Below are positions 20,564 through 30,701 of a DNA stretch of 64,000 nt, piece after piece. The DNA is from Apiosordaria backusii. Its lineage: Eukaryota > Ascomycota > Sordariomycetes > Sordariales > Lasiosphaeriaceae. The DNA lies in NCBI GenBank assembly GCA_030549205.1, contig JAUKTV010000005.1:1550001-1614000 (forward strand), given 5' to 3'. The first letter of the stretch is position 1. Every line of letters starts with the position of its first letter. The translations under genes and the position numbers were made by a program. The notes under the pieces were generated by a model that worked only from the letters and a program-made list of their open reading frames with translations, did not search any database and had not been told where the DNA came from.

Positions 20564-21659
20564 ATGGCTCTCCTCCTGGTCCTCTACGCTCTTGTACGAC
20601 CCAACTTATCCTCATAAAATCCCATACTAACAATCCACAGCTTATAATCTCCCTAACCGGTCTCACCATGTCCGTCCCCCCCTTTCCCCTTTTTGTCTCC
20701 CCCAAATAACTAACCCCCCTCCCCGCTGTATCAGATACGAACACCTAACCACAACCACTCTCTCCCTCCCCCTATCCCCCACCCTCACAATCCTCACCAT
20801 CCTCCTCCCCTTATTCTCCCTCCTAACCACCTCCGTAACCTCCTTCTCCCTCTCCCCCCACCGAAACCGAACAAGCAAACCCCTCTTCCCACTCCTCTCC
20901 AACCTCTTCCAATTCATCCTCACCATCATTTTGACCACCTTGTACGGTTCCACCCTCACCACCCGTTACACCCCCTGCGCCCTCGAAACTAAATGGAAGG
21001 ACTTCTGGACCTCCCACGATTCCAATCGCATCCGCACCATCCAAGACGCGCTAAACTGCTGCGGCTTCCGCACAACAAAGGACATGGCCTGGCCCTTTCC
21101 CTCTGGCAAAAACGGCGGGGACGTCATGACGTGCGAGAGGCAGTTTGGTCGGCACACCCCCTGCGCGGGGGTCTGGGAGGACCAACTCAACAAGACTGCT
21201 GCGGTGGAGCTAGGGGTGGTGGTGCTGGTGGGTGTGGTGCAGATTTTATCGCTGGTGTTGTTTAGAGGGGGGAAACAACAACGACGACGGGGAAAGGCAA
21301 AGGATAATAACAGATCGGAATGGTTGGGGAGGGTGGTGGAGATTATCACGGGGGGTGGGAGTGGAGAGGAGGATGAAGGGGCAAGGAGGCCGCTGTTGAC
21401 GGGTGGTGCTGGGAGGGGAAGTGAGAGGTATCTGACTGCCACCACGGCGAATGGTCATAGCGTGGGGCAGGATGAGAATCACGATAGCTCAGAGGACGAG
21501 GGCGAGCATGCAAATGGCGACACGGCGGACAGGGCCGGATATGAAGGGGCAGCCCGCACTGCTCAGCAGCCACAGACTCGCACAGACAACGACAACGGCG
21601 GGGGACCAAGGGTGGAAGTCTCTCATCATGACCCTTGGGCCGGGGCCGAGAGGGTCTGA
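20564..21659 (+). CDS. Tetraspanin-like membrane protein
   Basis: The exons are 20564-20593, 20641-20669 and 20735-21659, giving 327 aa. The first two are mini-exons of 30 and 29 nt, each inside the first hydrophobic segment, so automated prediction may miss the N terminus. Joined, they give a first membrane helix (MALLLVLYAL then LIISLTGLT), a second (LTILTILLPLFSLLTT), a third (FQFILTIILTTLYGS), a large extracellular loop with the tetraspanin CCG signature (ALNCCGF) and further cysteines (MTCERQF, TPCAG), and a fourth helix (VELGVVVLVGVVQILSLVLF). The ~110-residue tail is hydrophilic and rich in Gly, Asp and His. Fungal tetraspanins organise membrane domains, and one class is needed for appressorium penetration; which class this is cannot be decided here. 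The coding strand is unusually C-rich between 20760 and 20930. Confidence 0.82.
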
Positions 21660-21895
21660 GTTGAGGAACTGGAAGGAGCAAAAGGTTGTAAGGCTGTAGA
21701 GTGGGCTCAGTCATGGACCAAAAGACTTCAAAGTTTGGGATATTGTAACAATCTAGCTTTAATTGCTTGTCCGTTGCTCATTTTAACATTGTATACATGA
21801 TCTTCTTTACAAGAACAGCGTGCATCACGCACCCCAAAACTCCATGAAACCCCAAAATCAATGCATACATTTTTTGACCGTGCTCTTTGTCTCGT

Positions 21896-24800
21896 CTATA
21901 GTTCATCATGGCCCTCCTCCTTCTTCTCCTCTACTGGCTTCTCAAACACGGGCTCCTGCGTCTCCTGCTGGTTCTCTTGCTGCTGCTGGTCCAAGAAATC
22001 CTTGAGCATCTCGTTCAGCTCCTCCTGGCTTGGCATCTTTCCGTCCTTGCCAGGCTGCAACTTGATAGTCGGGGCCACCGGCTTGCCGTTCTTAAGGGTA
22101 GACGTCGACTTCGACTTGGTAGTCTTTGTCTTGGACTTGGTCTTGGCCTTCTTGGCCTTTTCCCGCTTCTCAAAGTTGCGGACGCCCTTCATGGCAAGGT
22201 CCATGCCCGCCTTGTCGAGCTTCTCCCTGCGCTCGGTGAGGTCTTTGATCAGCAAGACGGGGTCATCCGTCTCACCGAGCTTCTCCTGGGCGCCAAGCTT
22301 CTCCTCGAGCCAGGTGGAAATGGAAACGTAGAGCTCCTCGCTCTCCTTAAGATCCTCGAGAACATAAACAGGAGGGACAGGGCCGCGCTCCTTGTTGAGG
22401 TCTTCCATGCTAGTGGCGGTGGAAGTGGCGCTAGACTCTTCCTCAAGGCCGTCAAAATCGCCGGCAGAAGAGGCAGGGGCCTCGGTGACTGTCGAGGTCT
22501 CGGTGCTGGTAGTGGAGGATGAAGCCGACGCCGAAGCTTGGGCGGCAAGGAATGCCTCGTGATCCGCAATTTGCTTCTTGATGTCGACAATAAAGTGCTG
22601 AGTGCTGTTGAGAGCGTCCTTGAGATCCTTGATGAGCTCAGGTCTCTTGGCCGACTCCTCAATCCTCTGCTGAATAGGGGTGACAAGCTTCTGGAGATCC
22701 TTCAGACGCTGCCTGAGCACCTTCTCGGTGGCATCGGCGCCATCGCCATACAGCCAGTCGCTGACCTCGCTGGTCTGCTTCTCAATCTTGGCCCTCTCCT
22801 CGGCGGTGGAGACACGGATGAAGTCCTCATTCTCGATAATATCCCGAACCCTGTAGGTATAAGACTCGAGCTGGTTCAGGGCCTCTTCGCGCTGTTTCCG
22901 CGCGCGATCAGACGCTTCGAAGGCCTTGAGACGGTCCTTGAGAGCGGTAAGATCGGCCTTAGACAGCTCGGGAATACCGGTCTTCTCAAGAGTAAATTTA
23001 ACTGGGATAATGATGAGTTCCTTCTTCGGCTCGGCAGGCTTGCCATCGGTGGAGGCCGAAGCAGAAGCAGAGGCAGAAGAAGCAACAGAGGATGAAGCAA
23101 CGGTGGTGCTCGAGGTAGGATCGACGGTGGATGACGAGGACGCATCGGCGCTTTCACTTTCGGACTCACCTTCCAGCGGTTTCTGTTCTTTCTTCCCGAA
23201 ACCAAACAGGTTCTTGACACCATCGACGATACCGGCCTTCTCTACGGTCTCCGTTTCGCACTCGACAGTGACCTTGGTGACGTCCACCTCGCCATCCTCG
23301 TTGGTGAGACGGACGCCCACCTTGACCTTGATGTCGGCCTTGTCACACTTGTGCTTCTCAACGAGCTCCGCGACAGTGGCAGTCAAGTTCTGGGTGGTCA
23401 AAACCTTGGTATCAGCCTCACCAGACGGTAAATCCTGGTAAAAGTTGACGGAAAAGTCCTCCTTGTTGGTAAAGGTGAGCTCCTTGGCAGGGGCGCCAAA
23501 GTACGAGCTGGCAGTCCACAGGCGCTGGTGCTTGGGCTTGCCCTCGTCAGTTTTCCATCTCATGCCGGCAGGGTACACGGCAGCCTCAAAGATGCGAATC
23601 TCCTTGACACGGAAACTGGGGCTGATCTCAGCAGCCCTGAAGCCTGCGCCGAACACAGCAGCCTCATCCGAGTTGACGTTGGTGCGGAGCTTGTCAGCAC
23701 CACCAAGAGCCTTCTCGAGCTGCTTCTGGACAAAAGGAATGCGGGAAGCGCCGCCGTGGAGGATAACAGAGCCGAGATCCTTAACCTCAAGTCCGGCGGC
23801 GGTGAGCGCATTTTGAACGGCAATGCTGACTCTTTCAATCTGCGAAGAAGCCATCTCTTCGAAGTCGGCGCGGGTAAGCGTGTATTTGAAGTCAATGTCA
23901 TCGTAGAGGCCTTCGAAGTTAGTGCCGGTGACCTGGTTGGCGCTGAGAACGTGCCTGACCTTTTCGGCGGATGCTGTAAGCTTTGCAATGGCACGGCCGT
24001 GGGCGGCAACACCCTCAGCGGTCACAGAAGCCTTCTGGGCCTTGGGAGACTCGACAAACTTGGAGATCATGTCGTCCACAATCAGATAGTTGAGCGCATC
24101 ACCGCCGAGGGTGCGGTCCCAGCCACTGCCTAGAACTTGAATCTCCTGGACAGTCTTGTTGAACTTGCCAATGTCCTTGACCGTCCTGCTCTGGAACTTG
24201 AGCACGGTGGCTGTGGTGGAGCCAGCACCCATATCGAAAATCATGTGGTGTTCGGGCTTTCCCCCCTCGTTGAGGTTGGGGAACTGTCTGTTGGTCGCAT
24301 AGTTGAGACCCACAGCCAGACCTTCGGTAATGAGCGAGAGAACCTTGAGACCAGCGAGTTCGGCGGCCAATTCGATGGCGCGCTTCTCCTCAATGGTGTA
24401 GAAGGGAGGAATGCTGAAGACAACAGAGCGGACAGAGCTTCCCTTTCCAGCAAGCTCCTCGGCATTGGCGCGAATAGCCTGGAGCTCCATGGCCAGCAAT
24501 TCCTCAACCAGCCATGCCTCCTCTTCCGGTGTGAATGCGGCAGCACTCTTGAAAGCCGCGGTTCCCCTCACCTTGTGGGCGACCAGTTGAAGTGCCGGGT
24601 GGCGCTTCGCATATTCTTTTACTTCGGCGGCGTCGACGGGCAGACCCAGGAGGGGCTTGAGGTTCGGGAAGGTATCGCCAGGGAATCGCGGGGCAAGGGC
24701 CATGGCGTCAGAGCCAAAGGCGCGCTCGGGATAGGTGCCCTTCTTGGGGCCATTCGGAGAGGGCTTGAAGGTGACGGCCGAGATCTCTTTTCTCCTCGAG

Positions 24801-24970
24801 TCTTTTGTGAGGACGATTTCGAGGGGAATGCCTGGCTTCACCAGGGCCGCCTTGATGTACTCGGTGCCCAAATCAACGCCCAGGACGGCTGAAACGGCGA
24901 AGACATGGGGCGAGAAGAGGAAGATGGCGGATAATAATATTGACAACGGCGATAATGTTGGCCGCGCCAT
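21896..24970 (-). CDS. lhs1: ER lumenal Hsp70-family chaperone, LHS1/GRP170 type
   Basis: This intronless gene encodes 1024 aa from the ATG at 24970. The frame is open 34 codons further upstream, but this Met begins the signal peptide (LSILLSAIFLFSPHVFAV). The Hsp70 ATPase domain follows, with GVDLGTEYIKAALVKPG replacing the usual phosphate-1 loop, MIFDMGAGSTTATVL as phosphate-2, and VILHGGASRIPFVQ near the adenosine pocket. The substrate-binding half has a long acidic/Ser-rich insertion (nucleotides ~23050-23170) and an extended helical region, as in Hsp110/GRP170 proteins. The protein ends in HDEL, the ER retrieval signal. LHS1 acts as nucleotide-exchange factor for Kar2/BiP and as a holdase during protein import and folding. 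The C-terminal region is Lys-rich with KSKTKTTKSKS repeats before a Gln-rich stretch. Confidence 0.93.
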   Translation of the reverse strand: MARPTLSPLSILLSAIFLFSPHVFAVSAVLGVDLGTEYIKAALVKPGIPLEIVLTKDSRRKEISAVTFKPSPNGPKKGTYPERAFGSDAMALAPRFPGDTFPNLKPLLGLPVDAAEVKEYAKRHPALQLVAHKVRGTAAFKSAAAFTPEEEAWLVEELLAMELQAIRANAEELAGKGSSVRSVVFSIPPFYTIEEKRAIELAAELAGLKVLSLITEGLAVGLNYATNRQFPNLNEGGKPEHHMIFDMGAGSTTATVLKFQSRTVKDIGKFNKTVQEIQVLGSGWDRTLGGDALNYLIVDDMISKFVESPKAQKASVTAEGVAAHGRAIAKLTASAEKVRHVLSANQVTGTNFEGLYDDIDFKYTLTRADFEEMASSQIERVSIAVQNALTAAGLEVKDLGSVILHGGASRIPFVQKQLEKALGGADKLRTNVNSDEAAVFGAGFRAAEISPSFRVKEIRIFEAAVYPAGMRWKTDEGKPKHQRLWTASSYFGAPAKELTFTNKEDFSVNFYQDLPSGEADTKVLTTQNLTATVAELVEKHKCDKADIKVKVGVRLTNEDGEVDVTKVTVECETETVEKAGIVDGVKNLFGFGKKEQKPLEGESESESADASSSSTVDPTSSTTVASSSVASSASASASASTDGKPAEPKKELIIIPVKFTLEKTGIPELSKADLTALKDRLKAFEASDRARKQREEALNQLESYTYRVRDIIENEDFIRVSTAEERAKIEKQTSEVSDWLYGDGADATEKVLRQRLKDLQKLVTPIQQRIEESAKRPELIKDLKDALNSTQHFIVDIKKQIADHEAFLAAQASASASSSTTSTETSTVTEAPASSAGDFDGLEEESSATSTATSMEDLNKERGPVPPVYVLEDLKESEELYVSISTWLEEKLGAQEKLGETDDPVLLIKDLTERREKLDKAGMDLAMKGVRNFEKREKAKKAKTKSKTKTTKSKSTSTLKNGKPVAPTIKLQPGKDGKMPSQEELNEMLKDFLDQQQQENQQETQEPVFEKPVEEKKEEGHDEL

Positions 24971-25908
24971 GGTGGGCGAGTGTGTTGGAACAACAATCGA
25001 GTCGATCGAGTCGGTGTTGTGTTGCTGCTGTGTAGGTGTTGGTGGGATAGTAGAGCTCCAGCCAGCTGTCACCCAAAAGGTACTTGTTTGAGTTCCCCGC
25101 CAATCTCTAGCTATGGTTGAAATTGAATGAATGCACCGCTATGCAAGACCCAAAGCAGACGGCAGGCGACGGGAAATATCGCAGAGAAAGGAGTAAAAAT
25201 AAAACTGTGGCCTCAACTGGAATGTCGTTGACCTTCCTCTTCGTCTTCGGGATGCTGTTTCTTGTCTATCAAAATGGCGCCTCTTGTTCAAAGTGGCTAC
25301 GCTGTTCACAACGTCACAGCGCCCGCCTTCTCAAAAGGACAACTTGGAGAAACCGCCCACAGACCCCTGTCCATTGATGCGGCATCCAAGCTTGAGGAAG
25401 CTTTGGCCAATCAGAGACCGGCCTGTCACAGTGGGCCACTGATTAGCTAATTGCCAAGATCCTGGACTGGCACCAAGAGGCAGCTGTCATTCTTCGGTGA
25501 ATCGCAGAGAGAAAAACTGGAGCTGGTGTCCAATTTGACATCTTTGATGTCCGAACCTTTCTGTTAGGCTTGTTTTACGGTCTTTACTGTGTACTCTTTC
25601 CGGTGAGCGATACGGAGGTCTTCACCGAGCCGGAGCCGTGAAGTGGGGCCGTTAGACCGGCGAATCCGGCAGATATCCCGGGACGTCTCATTACGTACAG
25701 ATTACCACAATGTTACGTTTCGACCATTTCGTCAACAGGCACTGGTCAGTCTCTGTTTTAGAATGCTCTAGAATTACCATGTATAGTCTTTTCCAAAGAT
25801 ATCCTCTATGTCTACAGTGCATATCGAGGTTGTGACACCAGTTATGTATGCAATTAGTTCAGTGGTCAGATCTCATCTAGACACCCTTTCACTACATGAT
25901 AGCCAGTG
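24971..25908. other. Intergenic: LHS1 promoter and DBP6 3' flank
   Basis: Both flanking genes are on the minus strand. A 58-codon ORF at 25272-25450 (+) starts MAPLVQSGYAVHN but has no support beyond being open. I looked for an ERSE-type CCAAT-N9-CCACG element upstream of LHS1 and did not find one. Confidence 0.45.
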
Positions 25909-28467
25909 TTACTTCTTCAACACCTCCCTCTTCCCCTTATTCCCCCTGGAAAATGTGGCTTCCTGCTGCAGCTGCGCCAAAGCCTTCTCATAAGCCTGCA
26001 CCCTCTCCTCACTGAAATCATCCTCCTTACCGTCTTCCTTCTCCTCGCCCGCCTTTTCGCCCTTCTTGGCCAGACGAATCCTCTCAACTGGAGTACTGCG
26101 TAAGATATTGGTAGAAGCCCCCTTTCCTTCACCAGCAAAGTCTCTCCAGAACCGTCTAGCCTCGGAATGTTCCAACAAAGTCCACGCGGCACCTGCTCTA
26201 CCAGCACGGGCTGTTCTTCCGACGCGGTGAACATATGCTGTTTCACTGATTGGAAGGTCGTAATTTATAACATGCTCCAGGTTTGGCAAATCAAGACCAC
26301 GCGAGGCGATGTCAGACGCCACAAGGATTCGGAGTCTGCCCTGAGTAAAAGATCGCAGTGTACGCGTACGGCGGATGGTCTTCGTTGTCGAGGTTAGGGT
26401 GCCGATCAGATGCGCCAGACTGGGCACCAGGAGGGCCAAAAGGCGGGATAGACGGAGAGCCGCTTCGTTTGATTTGGTGAAGATGAGGGCGCTGGTGCTG
26501 AATTTGCCTTGCTTGGCAACAGACCGTGGCTTGCTCTTTGGTTTAGGTTCATCATCCTCTGATTCTGAGGATGACTCGGAGCCAGAAAAAGAGCTAGAAT
26601 CGGAGTCAGAGTCAGAACCAGACTCGGAATCGGAATCGGAACTGGAATCGGAATCTGTTGAGGAGTCCGAGTCGGTGGTCTCTGATGTAGACGCTGCGTC
26701 GTCCTCTGCTGTCTTTGTATCCTTTGGAACAGCCGCCAAAAGCTCACTCTGAAGCAGGTCGACCAAGTACAGCGGCTTGAGACTGGGTTCGCGGACCTTG
26801 ATGGCGTATTCTTTGAGGAGAGGCGGGAGCGACTGGTCACCAGCCTTTGTACCTTCCAAGACGACCAGTTTCGGCCTTGACAGCTTCAGCAGATTAAGCA
26901 TACTAATGTCCTGGGTCATGGTAGCACTCAGAATGACTTTCCGTACGCCCTTCTTGTTTGACTTGGGGAACAGCCGTCGCGATGGCTTGTGCTCAACGCT
27001 CAATTTTTCCAATACCAGATTCAACCACTGTTGGAAGTCCTGAGCGAGCAACTTATCAGCCTCGTCCACAACCAACCAGCGAACATAATCCAGGGTGAAT
27101 CCTGGGGTTTGCTTGATATGTTCAACAAGGCGACCAGGTGTGCAGATAAGCACATCAACCTTAGACGCATAGTCATCAGGATTAACAGTCTCGCTCGTGG
27201 TCCAGCTTGAGAGATTTTTGTTAGACTGGCCATCCTCAGCCATATCATACCTCTGCTTCTTTTCCACAATCGCTGATTGCTCCTCCTTGAACACCTTGTT
27301 ACCCACAGCAGTTCCAATTTTGACGCGTTTCCCGCCATTAGAAGCAAAAGCAGCTGCACACGCCTCGCAAGTCTGCTGTACTTGCTGAACAAGATCTCTT
27401 GTTGGCAGTACAATCAGAGCCCGAAGGTTGGTGATCCGGCCATAACTAATGTCTTGGATCATGGGCAGAACATAAGATAACGTCTTTCCAGAACCAGTAG
27501 GAGCAGCCACCACAACATCCCCTTGTCTTTCTGGATTTGGCAAAAGCAGTGGTAAGACAGCAGTTTGGACTGCGAACGCCTCCTTAAATTCTTTGGACTG
27601 AAGAATCTTGGCAGGCTCAGCAGCAATCTTTAGCTCTTCAAACGACTTGGTCGTACTTTCGGTAACTCGAATCGGGGAGGCAATCCATTGCGGCAGTGTT
27701 TCGTATGTCAATTTAGACTCGTCGAAAACCACCGGTGTTGGTTGAGGAAGCGGTTCAAGGCCATGTTCCACCACAGGCTCCTCCTCTTCTCCTGGTTCAG
27801 CGCCATCCACGTCCATCTTGTCGTCGTCTTCCTCGGGAGCCTGGGCTTGAAGCGCCTTTGCAACCTTTTCAAACACGGATTTGTGCCTACTTCGGACTGC
27901 ACTGTCGTCCTCTTCCGTTTCGTCCGATTTTGGCTTTTTCTTCTTTTCTCGTTTTGGCTTCCGTGGCTCTTTTTGTTCCTCTACGTTATTGTTCTCATTT
28001 GGTGTGGTTCCCGCTTGCCCATCGGCTTCCTCTACTTCAGCTGCAGGCTCCTCTTTTCCCTCCTGCTCGTCATCCTCCGCTACCCTCCTCCGCTTCTTTG
28101 GCTTTTCCTCTGTATCCTCATCTTCACCCTTAGTCTTCTTGTTCTTCTTGCTCTTTGATTTCTTTGGCGTCTTCCCTTCCTCTTCAAGAGCCCCGTTGGG
28201 CGCGTCGTCCACTGGGCGCGAGCTTTGCGCGCTTAGGGCTAGAGGATCGTCATCGCCGAATACAATTTTAGTCGGCTGCGAGGCAATCGTGGGATCGATG
28301 CGCTTGGCGTATGGTTGGAGCCATGAGGACGTTTGTACTGGTACAGGGGCGGGCTCTTCATATTCTGGTTCTGGCTCTGGCTCTCGGTACACTGGCGGAG
28401 GTCGCACAGGTATGTCGGATGGCCGCGACGCCTTTGGTTTTGGTGGAGGAATATATCTGTTGTACAT
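25909..28467 (-). CDS. dbp6: DEAD-box ATP-dependent RNA helicase, DBP6 type
   Basis: This intronless gene encodes 852 aa. The first ~250 residues are highly charged and low-complexity (Lys/Glu-rich, KKSKSKKNKKTKG) and carry a likely nucleolar signal. The helicase core shows motif I APTGSGKT, motif Ia PTRDLV, motif Ib TPGRLV, motif II DEAD inside VVDEADKLL, motif III SAT, and motif VI HRVGRTARAGR. The IYNRYIPP-like N terminus and the PLLLPNPER stretch before motif I agree with the Dbp6 branch, which works in early assembly of the large ribosomal subunit (Dbp6-Npa1 complex). Between the two RecA-like domains, around residues 589-635, lies an acidic Ser/Asp/Glu run. Dbp51/Dbp6-type helicases carry inserts here; its length may vary. 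Confidence 0.9.
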   Translation of the reverse strand: MYNRYIPPPKPKASRPSDIPVRPPPVYREPEPEPEYEEPAPVPVQTSSWLQPYAKRIDPTIASQPTKIVFGDDDPLALSAQSSRPVDDAPNGALEEEGKTPKKSKSKKNKKTKGEDEDTEEKPKKRRRVAEDDEQEGKEEPAAEVEEADGQAGTTPNENNNVEEQKEPRKPKREKKKKPKSDETEEDDSAVRSRHKSVFEKVAKALQAQAPEEDDDKMDVDGAEPGEEEEPVVEHGLEPLPQPTPVVFDESKLTYETLPQWIASPIRVTESTTKSFEELKIAAEPAKILQSKEFKEAFAVQTAVLPLLLPNPERQGDVVVAAPTGSGKTLSYVLPMIQDISYGRITNLRALIVLPTRDLVQQVQQTCEACAAAFASNGGKRVKIGTAVGNKVFKEEQSAIVEKKQRYDMAEDGQSNKNLSSWTTSETVNPDDYASKVDVLICTPGRLVEHIKQTPGFTLDYVRWLVVDEADKLLAQDFQQWLNLVLEKLSVEHKPSRRLFPKSNKKGVRKVILSATMTQDISMLNLLKLSRPKLVVLEGTKAGDQSLPPLLKEYAIKVREPSLKPLYLVDLLQSELLAAVPKDTKTAEDDAASTSETTDSDSSTDSDSSSDSDSESGSDSDSDSSSFSGSESSSESEDDEPKPKSKPRSVAKQGKFSTSALIFTKSNEAALRLSRLLALLVPSLAHLIGTLTSTTKTIRRTRTLRSFTQGRLRILVASDIASRGLDLPNLEHVINYDLPISETAYVHRVGRTARAGRAGAAWTLLEHSEARRFWRDFAGEGKGASTNILRSTPVERIRLAKKGEKAGEEKEDGKEDDFSEERVQAYEKALAQLQQEATFSRGNKGKREVLKK

Positions 28468-28891
28468 TTTCGTGTCTCTTGAAGGTCACTGTTCTTCAGC
28501 AGTATGATATGAGGGCGGTAATTAATGGAAGGTCATTGGCCTCTGGTTCGCTGCAAAATGGAACTGGCGCAAAGAAAGTCAACACTGAAGGGGTCCCAAC
28601 TTTTTTCTGGGGCCCTTCCAAATTGCCGGCGTTGACCGCTCTGCGCATCCCTGCTTATCGCTTATCGAGCCGTTTCCAGGCGGGCCCAGCTGTTCTTGGC
28701 ATCTCCAAAACACCGTCACAGGCCAACACGCGCGCCATCCAATCACTGGAATTCAGGGGACACTGTTCTGGAGACGTGGGATGAAGCATCTCAAGCTCAC
28801 TCAAACACTCACTCTTGTCTTCATGGTACCTCGATGATACCACTGTTTCTCTCCAGAAAATGAGAGCCGTCTCACAACCACAGCAGCAAAG
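28468..28891. promoter_or_regulatory. Divergent promoter between DBP6 and GPI3
   Basis: A 424-bp region serving both the helicase (-) and GPI3 (+). No TATA box or repeat is evident; it holds no gene I can support. Confidence 0.45.
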
Positions 28892-30383
28892 ATGGCGCCG
28901 ACATACAACATCGCCATGGTCAGCGACTTCTTCTACCCGCAGCCAGGAGGAGTAGAGAGCCACATCTACCAGCTCTCAACCAAACTCATGGACAGGGGCC
29001 ACAAAGTCATCATCATCACACACGCTTATGAGGGCCGCACCGGCGTGCGCTACCTCACCAACGGCCTCAAGGTCTATCACGTTCCCTTTCTGGTCATCTT
29101 TCGATCAGCCACCTTCCCGACCGTCTTCTCTTTTTTTCCCATATTTCGCAACATCGTCCTCCGGGAGCGCATCGACATTGTCCACGGTCATGCCAGTTTG
29201 AGCAACTTTTGCCATGAAGCCATCCTCCACGCTAGAACCATGGGTCTTCGAACTGTCTTTACCGATCACTCTCTCTTTGGCTTTGCCGATGCCGCCAGCA
29301 TCTTGACCAACAAGTTGTTGAAATTCACCCTGAGCGATGTGGACCATGTCATTTGTGTGAGCCACACATGGTGAGCTACCCCTGAGCCCCTTTTCGTGCT
29401 TTCATCACTAATACTTTTTACAGCAAAGAAAACACCGTCCTCCGCGCCTCCCTCGACCCCCTAATGGTCTCCGTAATCCCCAACGCAGTTGTAGCAGAAA
29501 ACTTCAAACCCGTCTCCCCCTCCGAAAACCCCAGCTACCCACCCCCGCCCGCCCCTTAGGTCCCCACGACATCATCACCATCGTGGTCATCTCCCGTCTC
29601 TTCTACAACAAAGGAACCGACCTCCTCACCGCCGCCATTCCCCGCATCTTGGAAAACCACCCCAACACCCGGTTCATCATTGCTGGTTCCGGTCCCAAAT
29701 CTATCGACCTGGAGCAAATGATTGAGCAAAACGTTCTCCAAGACAGAGTGGAAATGCTCGGTCCCATCCGTCACGAAGAAGTGCGGGATGTGATGGTGAG
29801 GGGCCATATCTATCTCCACCCGTCATTAACAGAAGCCTTCGGGACGGTAATAGTAGAAGCAGCCAGTTGCGGGCTGTATGTTGTTTGCACGCAAGTCGGT
29901 GGGATTCCCGAGGTGTTACCCAGCCACATGACCGTCTTTGCCAAGCCGGAAGAAGACGACCTCGTCACCGCCACGGGCAAAGCCATCGCCGCGCTCAGGG
30001 CGAATAAAGTTCGCACGGAGCTGTTCCACGAGCAGGTGAAGACGATGTACTCGTGGGAGAATGTCGCTGTCAGAACGGAGAGGGTGTACAATGGGATCTG
30101 TGGGGCGATTTCGGAAGGGGAGTTTTATGGGTATTATGAGGGTGACAATAACAGTAACAGTTGGAGCGCGACGAGGGGGCGGTCGGGGGTGCAGAGTTTT
30201 GCGCTGATTGATCGGTTGAAGAGGTATTATGGGTGCGGGATATGGGCGGGGAAGCTGTTTTGCTTGTGCGTGATTGTGGATTATTTGCTGTTTTTGTTTT
30301 TGGAGCTGTGGTTTCCGAGGGAGAGGATTGATGTTTGTCCGGATTGGCCGAGGAAGAAAAGGAAGGATAGTGGGAGGGAGTAG
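28892..30383 (+). CDS. gpi3: Phosphatidylinositol N-acetylglucosaminyltransferase catalytic subunit (GPI3/PIG-A), with an apparent frameshift
   Basis: Exon 1 is 28892-29370; the 53-nt intron splits a Cys codon (SHTC); exon 2 is 29424-30383. The protein is a GT4 glycosyltransferase: N-terminal YNIAMVSDFFYPQPGGVE, donor-binding GSGPKSI, and the EX7E motif EAFGTVIVE. A C-terminal membrane anchor (LFCLCVIVDYLLFLFLELWF) fixes it in the ER, where with its partners it moves GlcNAc to phosphatidylinositol, the first step of GPI-anchor synthesis. The frame that reads VIPNAVVAENFKP runs into TAG at 29557-29559, while conserved PLGPHDIITIV starts at 29553 one frame over. One base appears to be missing in the C-rich stretch around 29537-29555. 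No GT-AG intron restores phase. Since this enzyme is essential in fungi, an assembly error is likelier than a dead gene. Confidence 0.88.
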
Positions 30384-30701
30384 ATTTGTTTTGTGTCTGC
30401 TGTTTTGGCTGGGATAAAGCGGGTGTTTTGGATGGGTTGGGAGTTTTGTATTTAGGACGGGTATGTGTACACGGTACATAATGTTAATACCCAGCAAGTT
30501 GGGATATTCTGGTGTTTCTGGTCTTGGTAAAGCATAAAAAGGCAGGTATATTCCCATTCATATATAACAACGCTGTCATGTGTACTAACATTCGACCAGG
30601 CTTTCAAATAAAACGATGGAAAAAACACACGAGATCAAGGGTATCAAATCCTCAACATCCCCTTTTTGGCATCCACCACCCAACTTTACCATCCTCTCCC
30701 C
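30384..30701. other. Intergenic, convergent 3' ends
   Basis: The 3' flanks of GPI3 (+) and the proline-rich protein gene (-). AT-rich patches occur near 30470-30610; AATAAA at 30607-30612 is a plausible GPI3 polyadenylation signal. Confidence 0.45.

Noticed and set aside
22538..23095. 185-codon plus-strand ORF
   Set aside because: It is antisense to LHS1, which is continuous and conserved.
25272..25450. 58-codon ORF starting MAPLVQSGYAVHN
   Set aside because: Short, isolated and without supporting features; it may be chance.
29484..29559. Possible short intron in GPI3 using GTCTCC...TTAG
   Set aside because: The donor leaves phase 0, but the acceptor needs a leading single base, so the conserved frame is not restored.
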